Shown here piece by piece: positions 45,820 through 55,704 of a DNA stretch of 64,000 nt. Position 1 is the first letter of the stretch; each line of letters starts with the position of its first letter. Origin of the DNA: Chrysaora quinquecirrha (Eukaryota; Cnidaria; Scyphozoa; Semaeostomeae; Pelagiidae); assembly GCA_014526335.1 (NCBI GenBank), contig JACTAT010000156.1:404840-468839 (forward strand). Direction: 5' to 3'. The notes under the pieces were generated by a model that saw only the letters and a program-made list of their open reading frames with translations, had not been told where the DNA came from and did not search any database. A program made the position numbers and the translations under genes.

Positions 45820-46445
45820 TGGCTTGCCACGGGGACAAGAATGGCAAGGCTGCATTCACAAGACGATGGTGGCTTTGAAGTATTTCGACAGAAAGGTTGC
45901 TCAGGCTCGGTTCTTGGAGGAGATGGCCCGGTACCCCGTGCAACGAAACGGCAGGCAAGGCTTCCAAAAAGGAAACGGCAGCTCAAACTCGGCTCTTGGT
46001 GGAGACAGCCCAGTATTCAGGCACAGCAATATTGGCCAGCAAGTATCCCAAGAATGGAAAAGGCAGCTTCGATGAGAAAATCTCGTTTATCAACTGCCTT
46101 GGTGGCTTGGCAAGGTTCCCAAAAGGGAAAGCAGCGTGGCTTGGTTCTCGGGCGAGATTTTCGGGCATTACGCAAAGCAACAGTGGCTTGGTAAGGCTCC
46201 CAAAAGAGGAAAGCAGCGTGGCCTGGTGCTTGGACAAGATTGCCCTGCTGTATTAACCGCAGCAACAGTGGCTTGGTAAGGCTCCCAGAACGGGAACGCA
46301 GCACAGCTTGGTGGCTTGGTAAGCCTCTCGAAAAGGGAAAGGCAGCTCAGGCTCGGCTCGTGGACGAGATAGTCCTCGCAGCTGATGGTGGTATTTCCCA
46401 TAAGGGGAAAGCGGCAGTGGCTTGGCCCTTGGACAAACAGTCCTC
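45820..46445. repeat. Structured repeat modules, right cluster
   Basis: At least six copies of the same family. In the clearest tandem part (46130-46300) the unit is about 82-85 bp: CAGCGTGGCTTGG, GACGAGATT-like block, GCAACAGTGGCTTGGTAAGG, then the CTCCC/GGGAA hairpin. The copies between 45820 and 46080 are the most diverged. Confidence 0.8.
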
Positions 46446-46522
46446 GTGGCCTATAACAGTATTCAGGCTTACAACGACGTTGACGGGGGCCTTAAGCCTC
46501 CCGCGGTGTCAACGCTACCCCT

Positions 46523-46858
46523 ATACGGGTTAAATCGAAATTTAAGCTGAGTTAAAACAACTAGGACGTTAGCTTAAGTTGTTGTTGCTGTTGTTGTTGC
46601 TAGCTTAGGTTGGGTTTGTTTTAAGTTGTTCATTCCACATGTTCGGTTGGCTTGGCTTTACATATGGCAAACAAATACAGCTTGCTGCAGGCTATCTGGT
46701 GTGATTTCACTCCTTGTCATCAACACCTCGTAGTATAGTCGCACCGCATTTCACTAGAAGGAGACGGTAGGCATTTTGCTGTGTTTAATATTTGGTGTTT
46801 CATGTGAGCATGTCATTCTGTGTGGTTCGCGGACATGCTGCAGTTTGTTCGATCGTCT
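46523..46858. repeat. 342-bp direct repeat, copy 2
   Basis: Second copy of 42316-42657, same orientation. It is followed by unrelated pyrimidine-rich DNA. Confidence 0.9.
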
Positions 46859-47213
46859 CCCTCTCCCTATCCCTTTTCTTTTGGTTTTGAGTTAATGATT
46901 TGTTTTGTATTTGATTTCTTCAGCAGTCTTTCCGTTGAACAGGTGCATTGGTCCAGAAATTTGGAAATTTCGGTTTTAATCACCGACCGTACAAGCTTTT
47001 AGGTAGGCAGGCAACAAAGGGCCGGTGCCCAGTTTTCCTGCATTTAGATTTAGATTTTAGTATTAATATAAAAAAGTAGTTGAAATATTGGAAAGATAAC
47101 CTTAGGAGATCCGCGTGTTGTTGTTGGTGTAATAGTTAAGTTTTAACAAGATCTGGTCTATAATCAGTGGAGCGATCGAATGCCCCTCGTTGAAGTCAAT
47201 AAAAACTGAGGTT
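46859..47213. other. No gene seen; 3' side of glycosyltransferase-like gene
   Basis: No supported feature. It probably contains the 3' UTR of the minus-strand gene at 47214, but I find no AATAAA on that strand here. Confidence 0.4.
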
Positions 47214-48236
47214 CTAGTATAAAGAATCAGTAAAGGGGGCCAAGCCTGTTGTTTCGCCACTGTTCACTCTTTTCCTTCCTTTATCTCTAATTGGTATGCA
47301 GTGATGATGATGCACGAACAGTATTCGACAGGGGTTTAAAACTTTGTAATGCAGTTTTTTATTAAACAGCCATATTAGCACGTTTTCCATACCATTTAGA
47401 TTTGGTGTGACATCTTCAATGTATTTCAAAGCTGATGAATCGAATCTTTCTTTCACGTGAAACACAAAAACATCATGGCTGCCAACATATCGACTCTTCA
47501 AATCGCAGTTGTATTTCGCATAACTACATGATGAATGCCTCGGCCTATGCCTTGTGATTGCATACATAATACGATTGTTTCTGAGTATGTCAGGTTCAAG
47601 TTTCTCCCATCCTTCTCCAAACAGATTGTCTTGATGTGCTATCGCTACTGTTCTGTTCGTAAGACATTTCCCAGCATATTCCAATTGTGTTCTCATGTTT
47701 ACTTGATCTTCAGGCACGTGAACGACAAGTTTTTCGCTGTTATTCAATGGCAAACGCCTCAAATATTCAATCGCCTCATGTTCTTTAACTAAAACATGAA
47801 CTTCGTCTATATAAGGATGCTTTAGATTACTCTGCAGCACATTGATAATCTCCATAATTCTGGCCTCTAAAGTCGTGTCATTGATTGTAAAACCACCTAG
47901 ATTGCCTCTGTAGTTCTTATGCTTCAGATAAATGAAATTCGTTACGACAATGAGATTTTGAGAGGCATTGAGTTTTTTATTTTCTTTGCTGCAGTTATGA
48001 GGATAACTTATCCTTAAATCATTGTACGTATTCGAAGCTAAACTTATATTTTCCAAATCATCCATTTTGAAGGCGCTTCTTCCAAGGTCTTTTCCTAGCA
48101 TTTTAGGTTCAGTTCTTGAATAGTGATGACCAACTGCATGAAAATACCACATTAGAACAGAAAGTTGCAAGACGACAGCCAAAATGAGAGCATACAGTAT
48201 TTTGTTGTTCCTCAAACTGCAACGCTGCATTCTCAT
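47214..48236 (-). CDS. Putative type II membrane glycosyltransferase-like protein
   Basis: A single uninterrupted ORF of 340 residues. The ATG at 48236 is the first after an in-frame TAG and has A at -3. A short basic cytoplasmic tail is followed by one hydrophobic anchor at 13-32 (ILYALILAVVLQLSVLMWYF), then a lumenal domain with six N-glycosylation sequons (N63, N81, N90, N119, N165, N194), typical of a Golgi type II enzyme. The lumenal part has the order AIAHQDNLF (about 198-206), YAITRHR (225-231), GSHDVFVFH (252-260), NLNGMENVL (279-287), VLNPC (299-303) and HHHHC (309-313). This resembles a GT-A-like family with 'N-S-D-I-x-F ... A-L-T-R ... G-S-x-D-x-F/W-I-F ... G-x-D-N ... N-P ... H-x-H'. 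The donor and acceptor are unknown. It is the only intact host-like gene here; a retained retrocopy is possible because it lacks introns. Confidence 0.75.
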   Translation of the reverse strand: MRMQRCSLRNNKILYALILAVVLQLSVLMWYFHAVGHHYSRTEPKMLGKDLGRSAFKMDDLENISLASNTYNDLRISYPHNCSKENKKLNASQNLIVVTNFIYLKHKNYRGNLGGFTINDTTLEARIMEIINVLQSNLKHPYIDEVHVLVKEHEAIEYLRRLPLNNSEKLVVHVPEDQVNMRTQLEYAGKCLTNRTVAIAHQDNLFGEGWEKLEPDILRNNRIMYAITRHRPRHSSCSYAKYNCDLKSRYVGSHDVFVFHVKERFDSSALKYIEDVTPNLNGMENVLIWLFNKKLHYKVLNPCRILFVHHHHCIPIRDKGRKRVNSGETTGLAPFTDSLY

Positions 48237-48969
48237 TTTGAGCTAACAGTTACAAGTTGAGGTTCACAGCTTGACTTTGAAGTTCGAAAGTTATAACCAA
48301 CAAAAGAGAACAGAAATGCCAAAAAGTAACTGCAATATTTGCGGAAATTTGTCTACCATGTCATCATGTTAGTTGTGTTGATATGCAGATGCTTTAAATT
48401 TGCATTTCAATCAAGTGAAAATTTGAATTTGAATTGAGCTCTGTCAGATCTCATTGTAAACAACACAGCAAAAGTAGATAAAGTTATAAAATTATGACAA
48501 TAATATCGATATTTACCCGGAAAGCTCGCAAAATTGAAAATTCATTATAATATTTTTTAAGAAATTATTTTTGCATTTTTTTCTCTCCTTTTTCTATCTT
48601 TTTGAGAAGCTGAGGTAAGTTTGTTTTGTTTCCACTATGGTACCCCTGTAATGCCATGTAGAATGCAATTCGAAATTTCCAAAATGCAATTCAGATAACC
48701 ACAGGGTAACCACATCACTGGGACCATATACACTAGCAACTTTCTTAGGCCATTTGCACACTAGACCTAAAATTCTGCCAAAATTCTACCAAACAGTGGG
48801 GCGCATTTGCTAATTATTCAGTTCCGACCATAAATTCCTGATGCACTGGAATAGCCTCTGTCAATCATTTGTCTTCTGATGACAGTTTTCATAGGGTTCA
48901 CCGTAATGTCTGAGAAGAATTCTTTCTTTCTTTCACCCTCATGCACCATCAACTTTGAATTATATTTAT
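48237..48969. other. Intergenic; probable promoter side of 47214-48236
   Basis: AT-rich and without coding signature. It contains the GGGTAACCAC motif at about 48699-48709, also seen repeatedly at 24811-25356. No TATA box is clearly placed. Confidence 0.4.
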
Positions 48970-50061
48970 CAGAAGCGGACTGGCCCACCGGGACACCGGG
49001 AAATTTCCGGTGCGCCCTTTGCCTTAATTTTTTTTAAAAAACTTGTTATTTCAAAAAACAATCACCGCACTCCCTCTCATTATATTAAATAAGTTTTCCC
49101 TCTCAAAGATCTAAAGCCAGGGGCGCACATTAGGGGGAGGCAATATTTTGTCAGTCGGTCCAGTCTGTCCAAAATTTTACCTTATTGGCAACGTCAGTCC
49201 TAACAATTTGATTAGTAGTTAGTCCGAAACTTGGACAAATTTGAAAAAGTTCGGACCATGAAAGTTCTCTGAAGTCATCGAGTGTTTCTGGAAAGTTACG
49301 AGTGAAGAACTGATATATCTAACGATCACAATCGATCCAGGACAGTTAAAATTGAATTCGGTCCGATTCGAATTGGAAAAGTACGGGACCAACACAGCGT
49401 TTTAGACGAAAACGATGCACATAAATCATTATGGGAATGTGTAGAGCACTTTGAGATGCCTGATTCGAAGACCTATCGATACAATAATACAATAATGGCG
49501 AGGGGTGCTGAAGCCATCTATTTGCTCATCTAAGTTGAAGTCGTTTCTAAAGTTTTTTGTAACGTATATGAAAAAAATGCCAATCTAAGCCAAACAAGGG
49601 CTGGTATTTTGACAAATTTTCCGGGGAGCATGCCCCGACCCCCTAGATGGTTTTGGCTTACACTGCTCACACGTTACCGTTGAAAACATGAATTTGCACT
49701 CGACATGTCCCCCCATTCTATTTCCATACGAATACCGGTCATTACTTCCTAGGCTTCATAAACATTTCTTTAATTGAGGCTTGCCTGATTACGTATACTG
49801 TCTTTCCTTTCGGGTAAAAGTCATGGACAATTGGACCTCGTCTCCTAGGCTGGAGACGTTGCTTTCTCTGTAGAATTCCACAGTCCAGTGGGAGAGATTT
49901 TTAAAAAAGTATTATGCATTTGTATTGAAAAAAACTGCTTCTCGGACACGTGAAGTTTGCGGGTCCGTCTTACTAGCCCCAAAGCTAAGAAGTATGACCA
50001 CCTATTGGCGCCCTTTTGGTTGCTTTTCCCGGTGGGATGAATGGTAGCCAGTCCGCCACTG
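48970..50061. mobile_element. hAT-like TIR remnant, 1.1 kb
   Basis: CAGAAGCGGACTGGC at 48970 and, inverted, CAGTGGCGGACTGGC ending at 50061; CCCACCGGG also occurs inverted further in. The CAGTGGCGG-type terminus is common in hAT elements. There is no matching 8-bp target duplication and no transposase, so it is a remnant. Between about 49575 and 49655 lies a segment like 32095-32165 (CCAATCTAAGCCAA, then GGGGAGCATGCCCC). Confidence 0.55.
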
Positions 50062-50519
50062 TATGCAGATAATACCAACATCATTCTTTGCATTCTTCGC
50101 TGGTGACTGTACCAGCAAGTAGAATACGATCGTTAAAAGCACGAAAACTCTTCATCTGACATCTTCTTACCATGCAAAAAGTCCTTGCAAACTAAGAAAA
50201 AATGTGTTAAGTGGATAATCCTCACTAGATAATTATCGAATTGCGTCACTCCCAGCACTCCATGGCAGCGCTGCAACACAATACCTTGTGGCAATGGTAG
50301 CAAGGGGGTAGCGATATCCCACTCTTTTCCACATATTTCTAGAAATGCGTAATTCCAATTTCTCAGTCTTGTGACACTTAACGTGTATAGTTATTCAGAA
50401 CATCGTACTGTCAAAGAGAAGTTCTTCGTATTTTCGTTGACATTAGTTAGCCATGGCCTTACATTCTGACAGAAGTTGTTTATTAAGAAGATCTATTGGA
50501 ATTTTTTGCGATTACAAAA
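50062..50519. other. No supported feature; 5' flank of transposase-like gene
   Basis: No coding or repeat signal that I can name. Confidence 0.4.
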
Positions 50520-50783
50520 ATGTTGTGCAAGACAGCGAGTTCTAAGAAATTACATAAGATTTCTGTAAAGCAGTTGTTAAAAGTTGCTGTAAGAGACCGT
50601 GTAAGAGAAAAACCTCTAGATTTATCAACGGTATTATTTCCTCATGATTCACGGGTAAGATCAAGGGAGCGCGGAATTACAAAGCAAACGACGAGAGAAA
50701 GCAAATTTGTTCATCAGCCACGAAGACCTTTAATCGAAAATGCCATTGGTGGAGCACCGAAAGAAGAAATAGATGTGAAGAGG
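50520..50783 (+). pseudogene. Transposase-like gene, candidate first exon
   Basis: The ORF from ATG 50520 encodes 88 residues rich in basic amino acids, with LLKVAVRDRVREKPLDLS and RRPLIENAIGG. It ends at a textbook donor AG|GTATGT (50783/50784). An acceptor TTTATATTACAG ends at 51362 and the join keeps the frame (DVKR then YVEAHRMCD). No known domain. It is assigned to the transposase-like gene only by position and strand. Confidence 0.45.
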
Positions 50784-51362
50784 TATGTTGCACACATTTA
50801 TTTAACCCCCCAACTTATGTATAATTTAGATAAAAAAAGATCTATTCTAATAGGTTTTATTACTTGGAATTGTACTACGAACATCGTCGACCCAGTTTTA
50901 ACACTATGTATTTTGTCACATATAAGTTGCACTTTTGGAGTTTCTTTAATTTCCCGCCCTCTTATATGGGATTGTTGTTAATTTAATATCCATGGTTAGC
51001 AGTGGCGTATCCAGGTGTAAAGAAGTGAGGGGGTCTTGGGAAATGTTTTCATACCACGCCCTTCAAACTCTCGCAAATGCGGGGAAACGCCCTTTTTGCC
51101 CCCGTCATGAGTTTTACAACGTTTTTGGACACTCATGTTCACCAACATGAAGCGCAAAAGCCCCGGAAATATTGCAATATCAAATAATTCAGCTACAAAC
51201 TGCCTTGCTAATGTAGACAATCAAGCTTGTAATGTGCCCCAAGTATCTACAAGACATGTTTGTGAGCACCTCTAAAAGTTTATTGGTGGATTTTCTAGTT
51301 GTATCTCGATTGAACCTGCGAGTAAATGACTCCTAGAACCAAAAATCTCGTTTATATTACAG

Positions 51363-51891
51363 GTATGTCGAGGCCCATAGAATGTGTGATATTCCACTTC
51401 GACGAACCAGAAGCTAAGTCCATAGCAAAACTATTATCGACAGTCAACTATATCTGCATCGAAAGTGCGCAAAATATGGAGATATCATATGTCGCATTAC
51501 AAAGAAATTTGTGCAGAATATAGAGAGCGACTACGACTACCCACAGAGAAGGCTACGATTGCTCCAGAGAATCTTTCGCCATTAAGTTATGCTGCGGAAT
51601 AGTGGAACACGTTTTGCAAAGAGGTGGCAGCTCCGAAACCCTGCAAGATCAGCAGCAATTTGCAACCTCGGTGTGCTCTTCAGTTTTATTCCAAAATTGC
51701 CCTTTGTGTTTTAGATGGTGTTTCTTCCCATAAGTCGTTGGAAATTGATCGGATGAGTTCAAGTTCAGAAGATGACGACGAAATGCCAATTGATAGCGAT
51801 TATTCCCAGTGCGATGAAGGAGGCGAAAATGAGGGCAGTTTACCTGTTGCAGAAGAAGAGCACCCTGAAGGGAAGCAACGACGTGACACAG
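51363..51891 (+). pseudogene. Transposase-like gene, degraded second exon region
   Basis: Begins at the acceptor and ends at donor ACAG|GTAATG (51891/51892). Coding-like stretches occur in shifting frames: EAHRMCDIPLRRT, then HYKEICAEYRERLRLPTE with PENLSPLSYAAE, an in-frame TAG, and a Ser/Asp/Glu-rich acidic stretch MSSSSEDDDEMPIDSD (51754 onward). The acidic stretch resembles the linkers found before transposase cores. Several frameshifts mean it is not functional as it stands. Confidence 0.45.
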
Positions 51892-52436
51892 GTAATGATG
51901 AATTTTGATTGATCTGTACACATAAGCATTTAACTTTTGTGTGAACTGATTGAAATCATGATTGAAAAACGGCTTTCTCACCAAATTAAAAAAAGACCTT
52001 GACTAGAATCAAAACAATGGCCAATTTTTGGCCATATTCAAGTAATGTTTTTCTACAAGATACATGGACGAGGAACGGAACAATTCCAAATTATGGAAAA
52101 ATATGTAATGTCTCTGTTTTTCAAATGTTTTGTAACATTCTTTCTATTGCGCTAGCTATGTATGATGATTCAGTCCAGGTTTGAATCCCATCTATTGTGG
52201 TATGCCACTTGTTGAACAATCTTTCATATTTTGGAGATAGCTAACTGACTTACTGTATTAGCATTGAGAAAATGACGATAATCGGATGACAACCAGTAAA
52301 TGTAATTTGTTATATTTCAGTTCAAGTCTAGCCTCATGATTTCAAGGGAAAGAGCTTTTGTTCTTCCCTGCAAATTTGTTAAAAAATATTTGGTTTTGAT
52401 GACATTGTTTTTAAAATATTTTTCAAACAATTCTAG

Positions 52437-53523
52437 GCCAAGAAATGGAACCGGATGAAATCCTGACTTGCATGCGTTCGATGATGATGTGTTTGCAAAA
52501 GCAGGATTGTCCCATGACACTGCAAACTTGATATCAAACTCCCGTGTACTAAACAAATCTATATATAAGATGGGCGTACGAAGGGATAATATTCTTGCCA
52601 CCTTAGACCCTGCTTGGCGGGAGCTGCCAATTTCGACCGGAAAGGATGGCAGAAGAAGGTTTGCTGTTGAATAGACCAGTTTCTTCAACAAAGTTGTTGA
52701 AAAATACAATTCAAGTTACGTGTTCGCCTTTAAGAGCAACAACATAAAGCAGGTGGGATCTAGAAAACATAAAAGTCCTTTCTTCAAGGCTCATGCCGTA
52801 TGCACAGTTCCTCCCTGTAAATGCATAGTGCGATTAATTGGTCTGAACGAGAGGAAATAAAGAAAATATTCATTGAGGGTGAAAACCAGCCAACTTGTAC
52901 AGAAGAAAGCTGGGAAACCTCAACAGCAGATCCTACTCTGCAGGAAACATATCGCGCTGTGGAGTTCCTCCAAAAGCTTTTCAGCACATATCTTCGGAAG
53001 CAAACGCGGTAAAAAATGATGCAGACGTGCTGGCAAAGAAGGTTAGAACATGTGATAAAAAAATCCGCGATGAAGCTGCAAGCTTACAGAAAAGCTTGAT
53101 GCATGTTCCAAAACTTGCAGGATATTTGCAGTCAAGCGATATCACAAATGATGCGATGAGCCTCGTCTTGTTTGACGAAGGAAGCATAAATTTGTATCGA
53201 AATGTTGCAGTGAAGGATGTGCTGTTTGTGGACGCAACAGGGACAATAATAAAGAAAATTAACGGTTTCAAGAGAATTTTGCTCTATTCCCTTACCACTC
53301 GCAATCCTTTCGGAAAGACGCCACCTGTCCCTCTTTCCGAATTAATGTCATCATCCCATACGGCTGGTGCAATAGGCAGGCTATACAGCGTGTTACATGA
53401 AAAGAGAAACAGTTATTCGGAAATAATATTACTCCTTTAGCTTTTATGTCAGACTTCAGCCATACTATATTGTCTGCAATAGTCAAAGAGTGTAACAACG
53501 GAATTTCATTAAATGACTACTTA
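52437..53523 (+). pseudogene. DDE-type transposase-like core, first half
   Basis: Starts at a pyrimidine-rich acceptor (TTCTAG ends 52436). It reads HAFDDDVFAKAGLSHDTANL, SRVLNKSIYKMGVRRDN, an in-frame TAG at about 52672, then FFKAHAVCTVPPCKC. From about 53010 a clean frame gives ALFDEGSINLYRN-like sequence, LFVDATGTIIKKI (about 53224), PPVPLSELMSSSHT and, past a frameshift, FMSDFSHTILSAI (about 53448). The VDATG and SDFS aspartates match the two catalytic Asps of a transposase-like family common in cnidarian and fish genomes ('DATGS ... YYALV ... TDFSWALI'). The family name is not certain. It is split by the LINE at 53524. Confidence 0.65.
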
Positions 53524-53655
53524 TTTATTTATTTATTTATTTATTTTTACTTATTTATGCACGGTAGCCCCCTCAGTTCAAAAGAACTGCTTTTCAGGGG
53601 GCCGTGACAACGACGTTTATACAGTTTAATATACAATTGGTTAAAATGTTGGGTA

Positions 53656-54903
53656 TCAAAACATGTTTTTCATTCTTCTCTTAAAGGTGGCAAGGGAGGG
53701 AGCCAGTTTAATTTCGCGTTCAAGTTTATTCCAAAGTTTAGGTCCACGAAACGAAATCGCCTTCTGCTCATTGTTAGTTTTCCGTAAGGGCATCACAAGG
53801 TCAGTGTCGGTATTTCTCAGTTTTCTGATAGTTCTTGTAGATTTCTTATGGAAAAGGTTAGAGAGGTAGATTGGAGCCAGCCCATTTAGTGATTTATACA
53901 TTGTTGTAGCTGTTTCGCTTTTAATAACTTCATCGAGAGTTGGCCAATTTAAACTGCGAATTACTTCAGTAGCAGGCGCATCGAATCTACTTTTAGTTAC
54001 TATTCTAGCTGCACGATTCTGCAACTTCTGCAACGTTAGCAATTTAGTCACCCCACAGCACCCCCACACTGAACAGCAGAACCGGAAATGGGGCTCGACA
54101 ATACCCCGATACATTTTACTTAACGTAGTTTTTGGTAAAAATTTTTTGGAATATTTCAGGAATCCAATTGCACGAGAAACCATGGTACGGAGATGCTTAA
54201 CGTGGCCTTCCCAATTCAAGCTCCTGTCGATAATCATACCCAGATAGTTTGTTCGGTCGACATTTTCAATTTGAGAGTCACCAATAAAAAATTGTGGATG
54301 GTCGACTATTTTGTCAGTAATTTTCTTAATTTTGGGCTGGGAACCTACAATCAGAGCTTGTGTCTTAAGAACATTCAAAGAAAGTTTGTTACCTTGCAAC
54401 CATTGCTTCAAGACGTTCAATTCGCTATTTAAAGTTTGGCTTATGTCTGTTAAGCTCAAAGAGGAGTATGAAATACTGGTGTCATCAGCGTACATGGTAA
54501 CTTTACCTTTTTTTAGAGAAAGCGGAAGATCATTGATATATATGAGAAACAAAAGAGGGCCAAGACAAGAACCCTGGGGCACCCCACAGCGAATATCTTC
54601 AGTTTTGGAACATACCCCATTTACTTTGCAGAACTGTTTTCTATTGGTTAGATAGGAAGTTAACCATGTAAGCTCAAGATTTTCAACCCCATATTTATTC
54701 AGCTTAGCAAGTAAGATGTCATGGTCTACGGTATCAAATCCTTTTTTGAGATCAATGAAAATATTGGCAGTGTAACTTCCATTGTCCATATTCACATACC
54801 AGTCATCTGTGTTGTTAAGAAGACAAGTGACAACCGAGTGGAGAGCTCTGAAACCAGATTGGTTTGAAAATAGGTGTTTGTTTAGGTCCAAATAATCGTA
54901 CAA
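53656..54903 (-). CDS. LINE reverse transcriptase, palm to C-terminus
   Basis: 415 codons. KKGFDTVDHDIL carries the first catalytic Asp (motif A). CGVPQGSCLGPLLFLIYIND is motif B, and MYADDTSI holds the catalytic Y-A-D-D. WLQGNKLSLNVLKT and YLGMIIDRSLNWEGHV follow. The C-terminal domain includes RFCCSVWGCCG, LQNRAARIVT and MYKSLNGLAPIYLSNLF. It ends normally at 53656, about 130 bp before the 3' tail. The first codons overlap the upstream ORF, with one indel near 54890. All RT active-site residues are intact. Confidence 0.93.
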   Translation of the reverse strand: MYDYLDLNKHLFSNQSGFRALHSVVTCLLNNTDDWYVNMDNGSYTANIFIDLKKGFDTVDHDILLAKLNKYGVENLELTWLTSYLTNRKQFCKVNGVCSKTEDIRCGVPQGSCLGPLLFLIYINDLPLSLKKGKVTMYADDTSISYSSLSLTDISQTLNSELNVLKQWLQGNKLSLNVLKTQALIVGSQPKIKKITDKIVDHPQFFIGDSQIENVDRTNYLGMIIDRSLNWEGHVKHLRTMVSRAIGFLKYSKKFLPKTTLSKMYRGIVEPHFRFCCSVWGCCGVTKLLTLQKLQNRAARIVTKSRFDAPATEVIRSLNWPTLDEVIKSETATTMYKSLNGLAPIYLSNLFHKKSTRTIRKLRNTDTDLVMPLRKTNNEQKAISFRGPKLWNKLEREIKLAPSLATFKRRMKNMF

Positions 54904-55536
54904 TTGTAAATAAGTTTTTCAAAGACCCTGGCGAGAACTGGCAGGACAGATATAGGTCGGTAGTTAGATCGGTCATCAGGTTTTCCGCTTTTAAAAATTG
55001 GTGCTACTCTGGCTATTTTCCAGCTGTCTGGAAAGCAGCCAGTAGCAGTAGAAAGGTTGAAAATATCGCAAAGGGATTCTGAAATAACCGGAAGTGCAAT
55101 TTTCAGGAAAAAGCTTGCAATGCCATCGGTACCATATCCCTTTGAGGTTTTGAATTTCCCAAAAACTTTTCCTAATTTGAAGGCGTCAATGGGCTGAAAA
55201 TTAAATTTGTTTTTTAGTGGATTAACAACGTAATCATCTTCAAGAAGAGGGTTCTTTGCCATAGGAATTTGTTCACTAAGTTTCTCCCCAATGGTACAGA
55301 AAAAGTTATTCATAGATTCTGCGATGGAGAAAGTTGAAGAAATATGTTTACCCTCCCTCGATGTTAAGTGACGAGATGTTAGTGGTTTTAGATTTCTTGT
55401 TTAAAACATTATTTATAGTCTTCCATGTGCTCCTAGGGTCTCCTTCACAGGTTGCGATCTTGTTGGTAAAATAAGCTCGCTTTAGTTCCTCATTAAGTTT
55501 ATTAACCTGATTTCGCCTCTGTCTATAGGATTGCAT
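54882..55536 (-). pseudogene. LINE ORF2, RT fingers and upstream linker
   Basis: Two open pieces (55348-55536 and 54882-55313) carry RRNQVNKLNEELKRAYF, TWKTINNVLNKK, then NFFCTIGEKLSEQIP, KTSKGYGTDGI, FPDSWKIARVAPIFKSG and NYRPISVLPVLARVFEKLIY. These are the linker and RT motifs 0 to 2 that precede the 415-codon ORF. The breaks between pieces are a stop after EGG at 55348 and a one-base shift at about 54890. Confidence 0.88.
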
Positions 55537-55704
55537 TAACGTTTCGGATTTTGAGCGAATAGCTTGTTTTTTTTTAACTTATCTCTTGACTTGCACAGAA
55601 GTTTGAAATCACTGGTCAGCCATGGACAGAATTTGTCAGAAACACGCCTGGTACGTGTTGGAGCATGTTTTTCGAGGATAAAAGAGAAAATTTCTAAAAA
55701 CTTA

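Larger units (their letters stand above)
42658..46522. other. 3.9-kb non-coding interval between direct repeats
   Basis: No domain-bearing ORF. Short overlapping ORFs around 44650-46530 come from the repeat modules described separately. A purine run GACGGGGGG followed by TAGTATG at 43821-43836 resembles a polypurine tract but has no LTR after it. The rest (43000-44700) shows nothing I can name. Confidence 0.5.
53524..55699 (-). mobile_element. 5'-truncated CR1/Jockey-like LINE, 2.2 kb
   Basis: Inserted antisense in the transposase-like gene. The target duplication ACTTA is at 53519-53523 and 55700-55704. The 3' end is a (TAAA/AAAT)n tail at 53524-53556 (minus orientation), as expected for target-primed reverse transcription. 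Coding remnants cover the linker after the endonuclease (KHAPTRTRRV and CPWLTSDFK near 55600-55680), the RT and the C-terminal domain. No endonuclease is present. Confidence 0.92.

Noticed and set aside
44652..46533. Several 75-170-codon ORFs in the module clusters
   Set aside because: They occur in many frames on both strands and reflect the repeated hairpin modules; no domain is seen.
47535..47792. Plus ORF antisense to the glycosyltransferase-like gene
   Set aside because: Shadow frame of the conserved minus-strand protein.
50999..51120. A full hAT element starting at CAGTGGCGTATCCAGG
   Set aside because: Only one end is visible; no inverted partner or target duplication was found nearby, so at most a solo remnant inside the candidate intron.
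52140..52200. A tRNA gene around GGTTTGAATCCCA
   Set aside because: Only a T-arm-like string is present; no matching acceptor stem, D-arm or anticodon arm.
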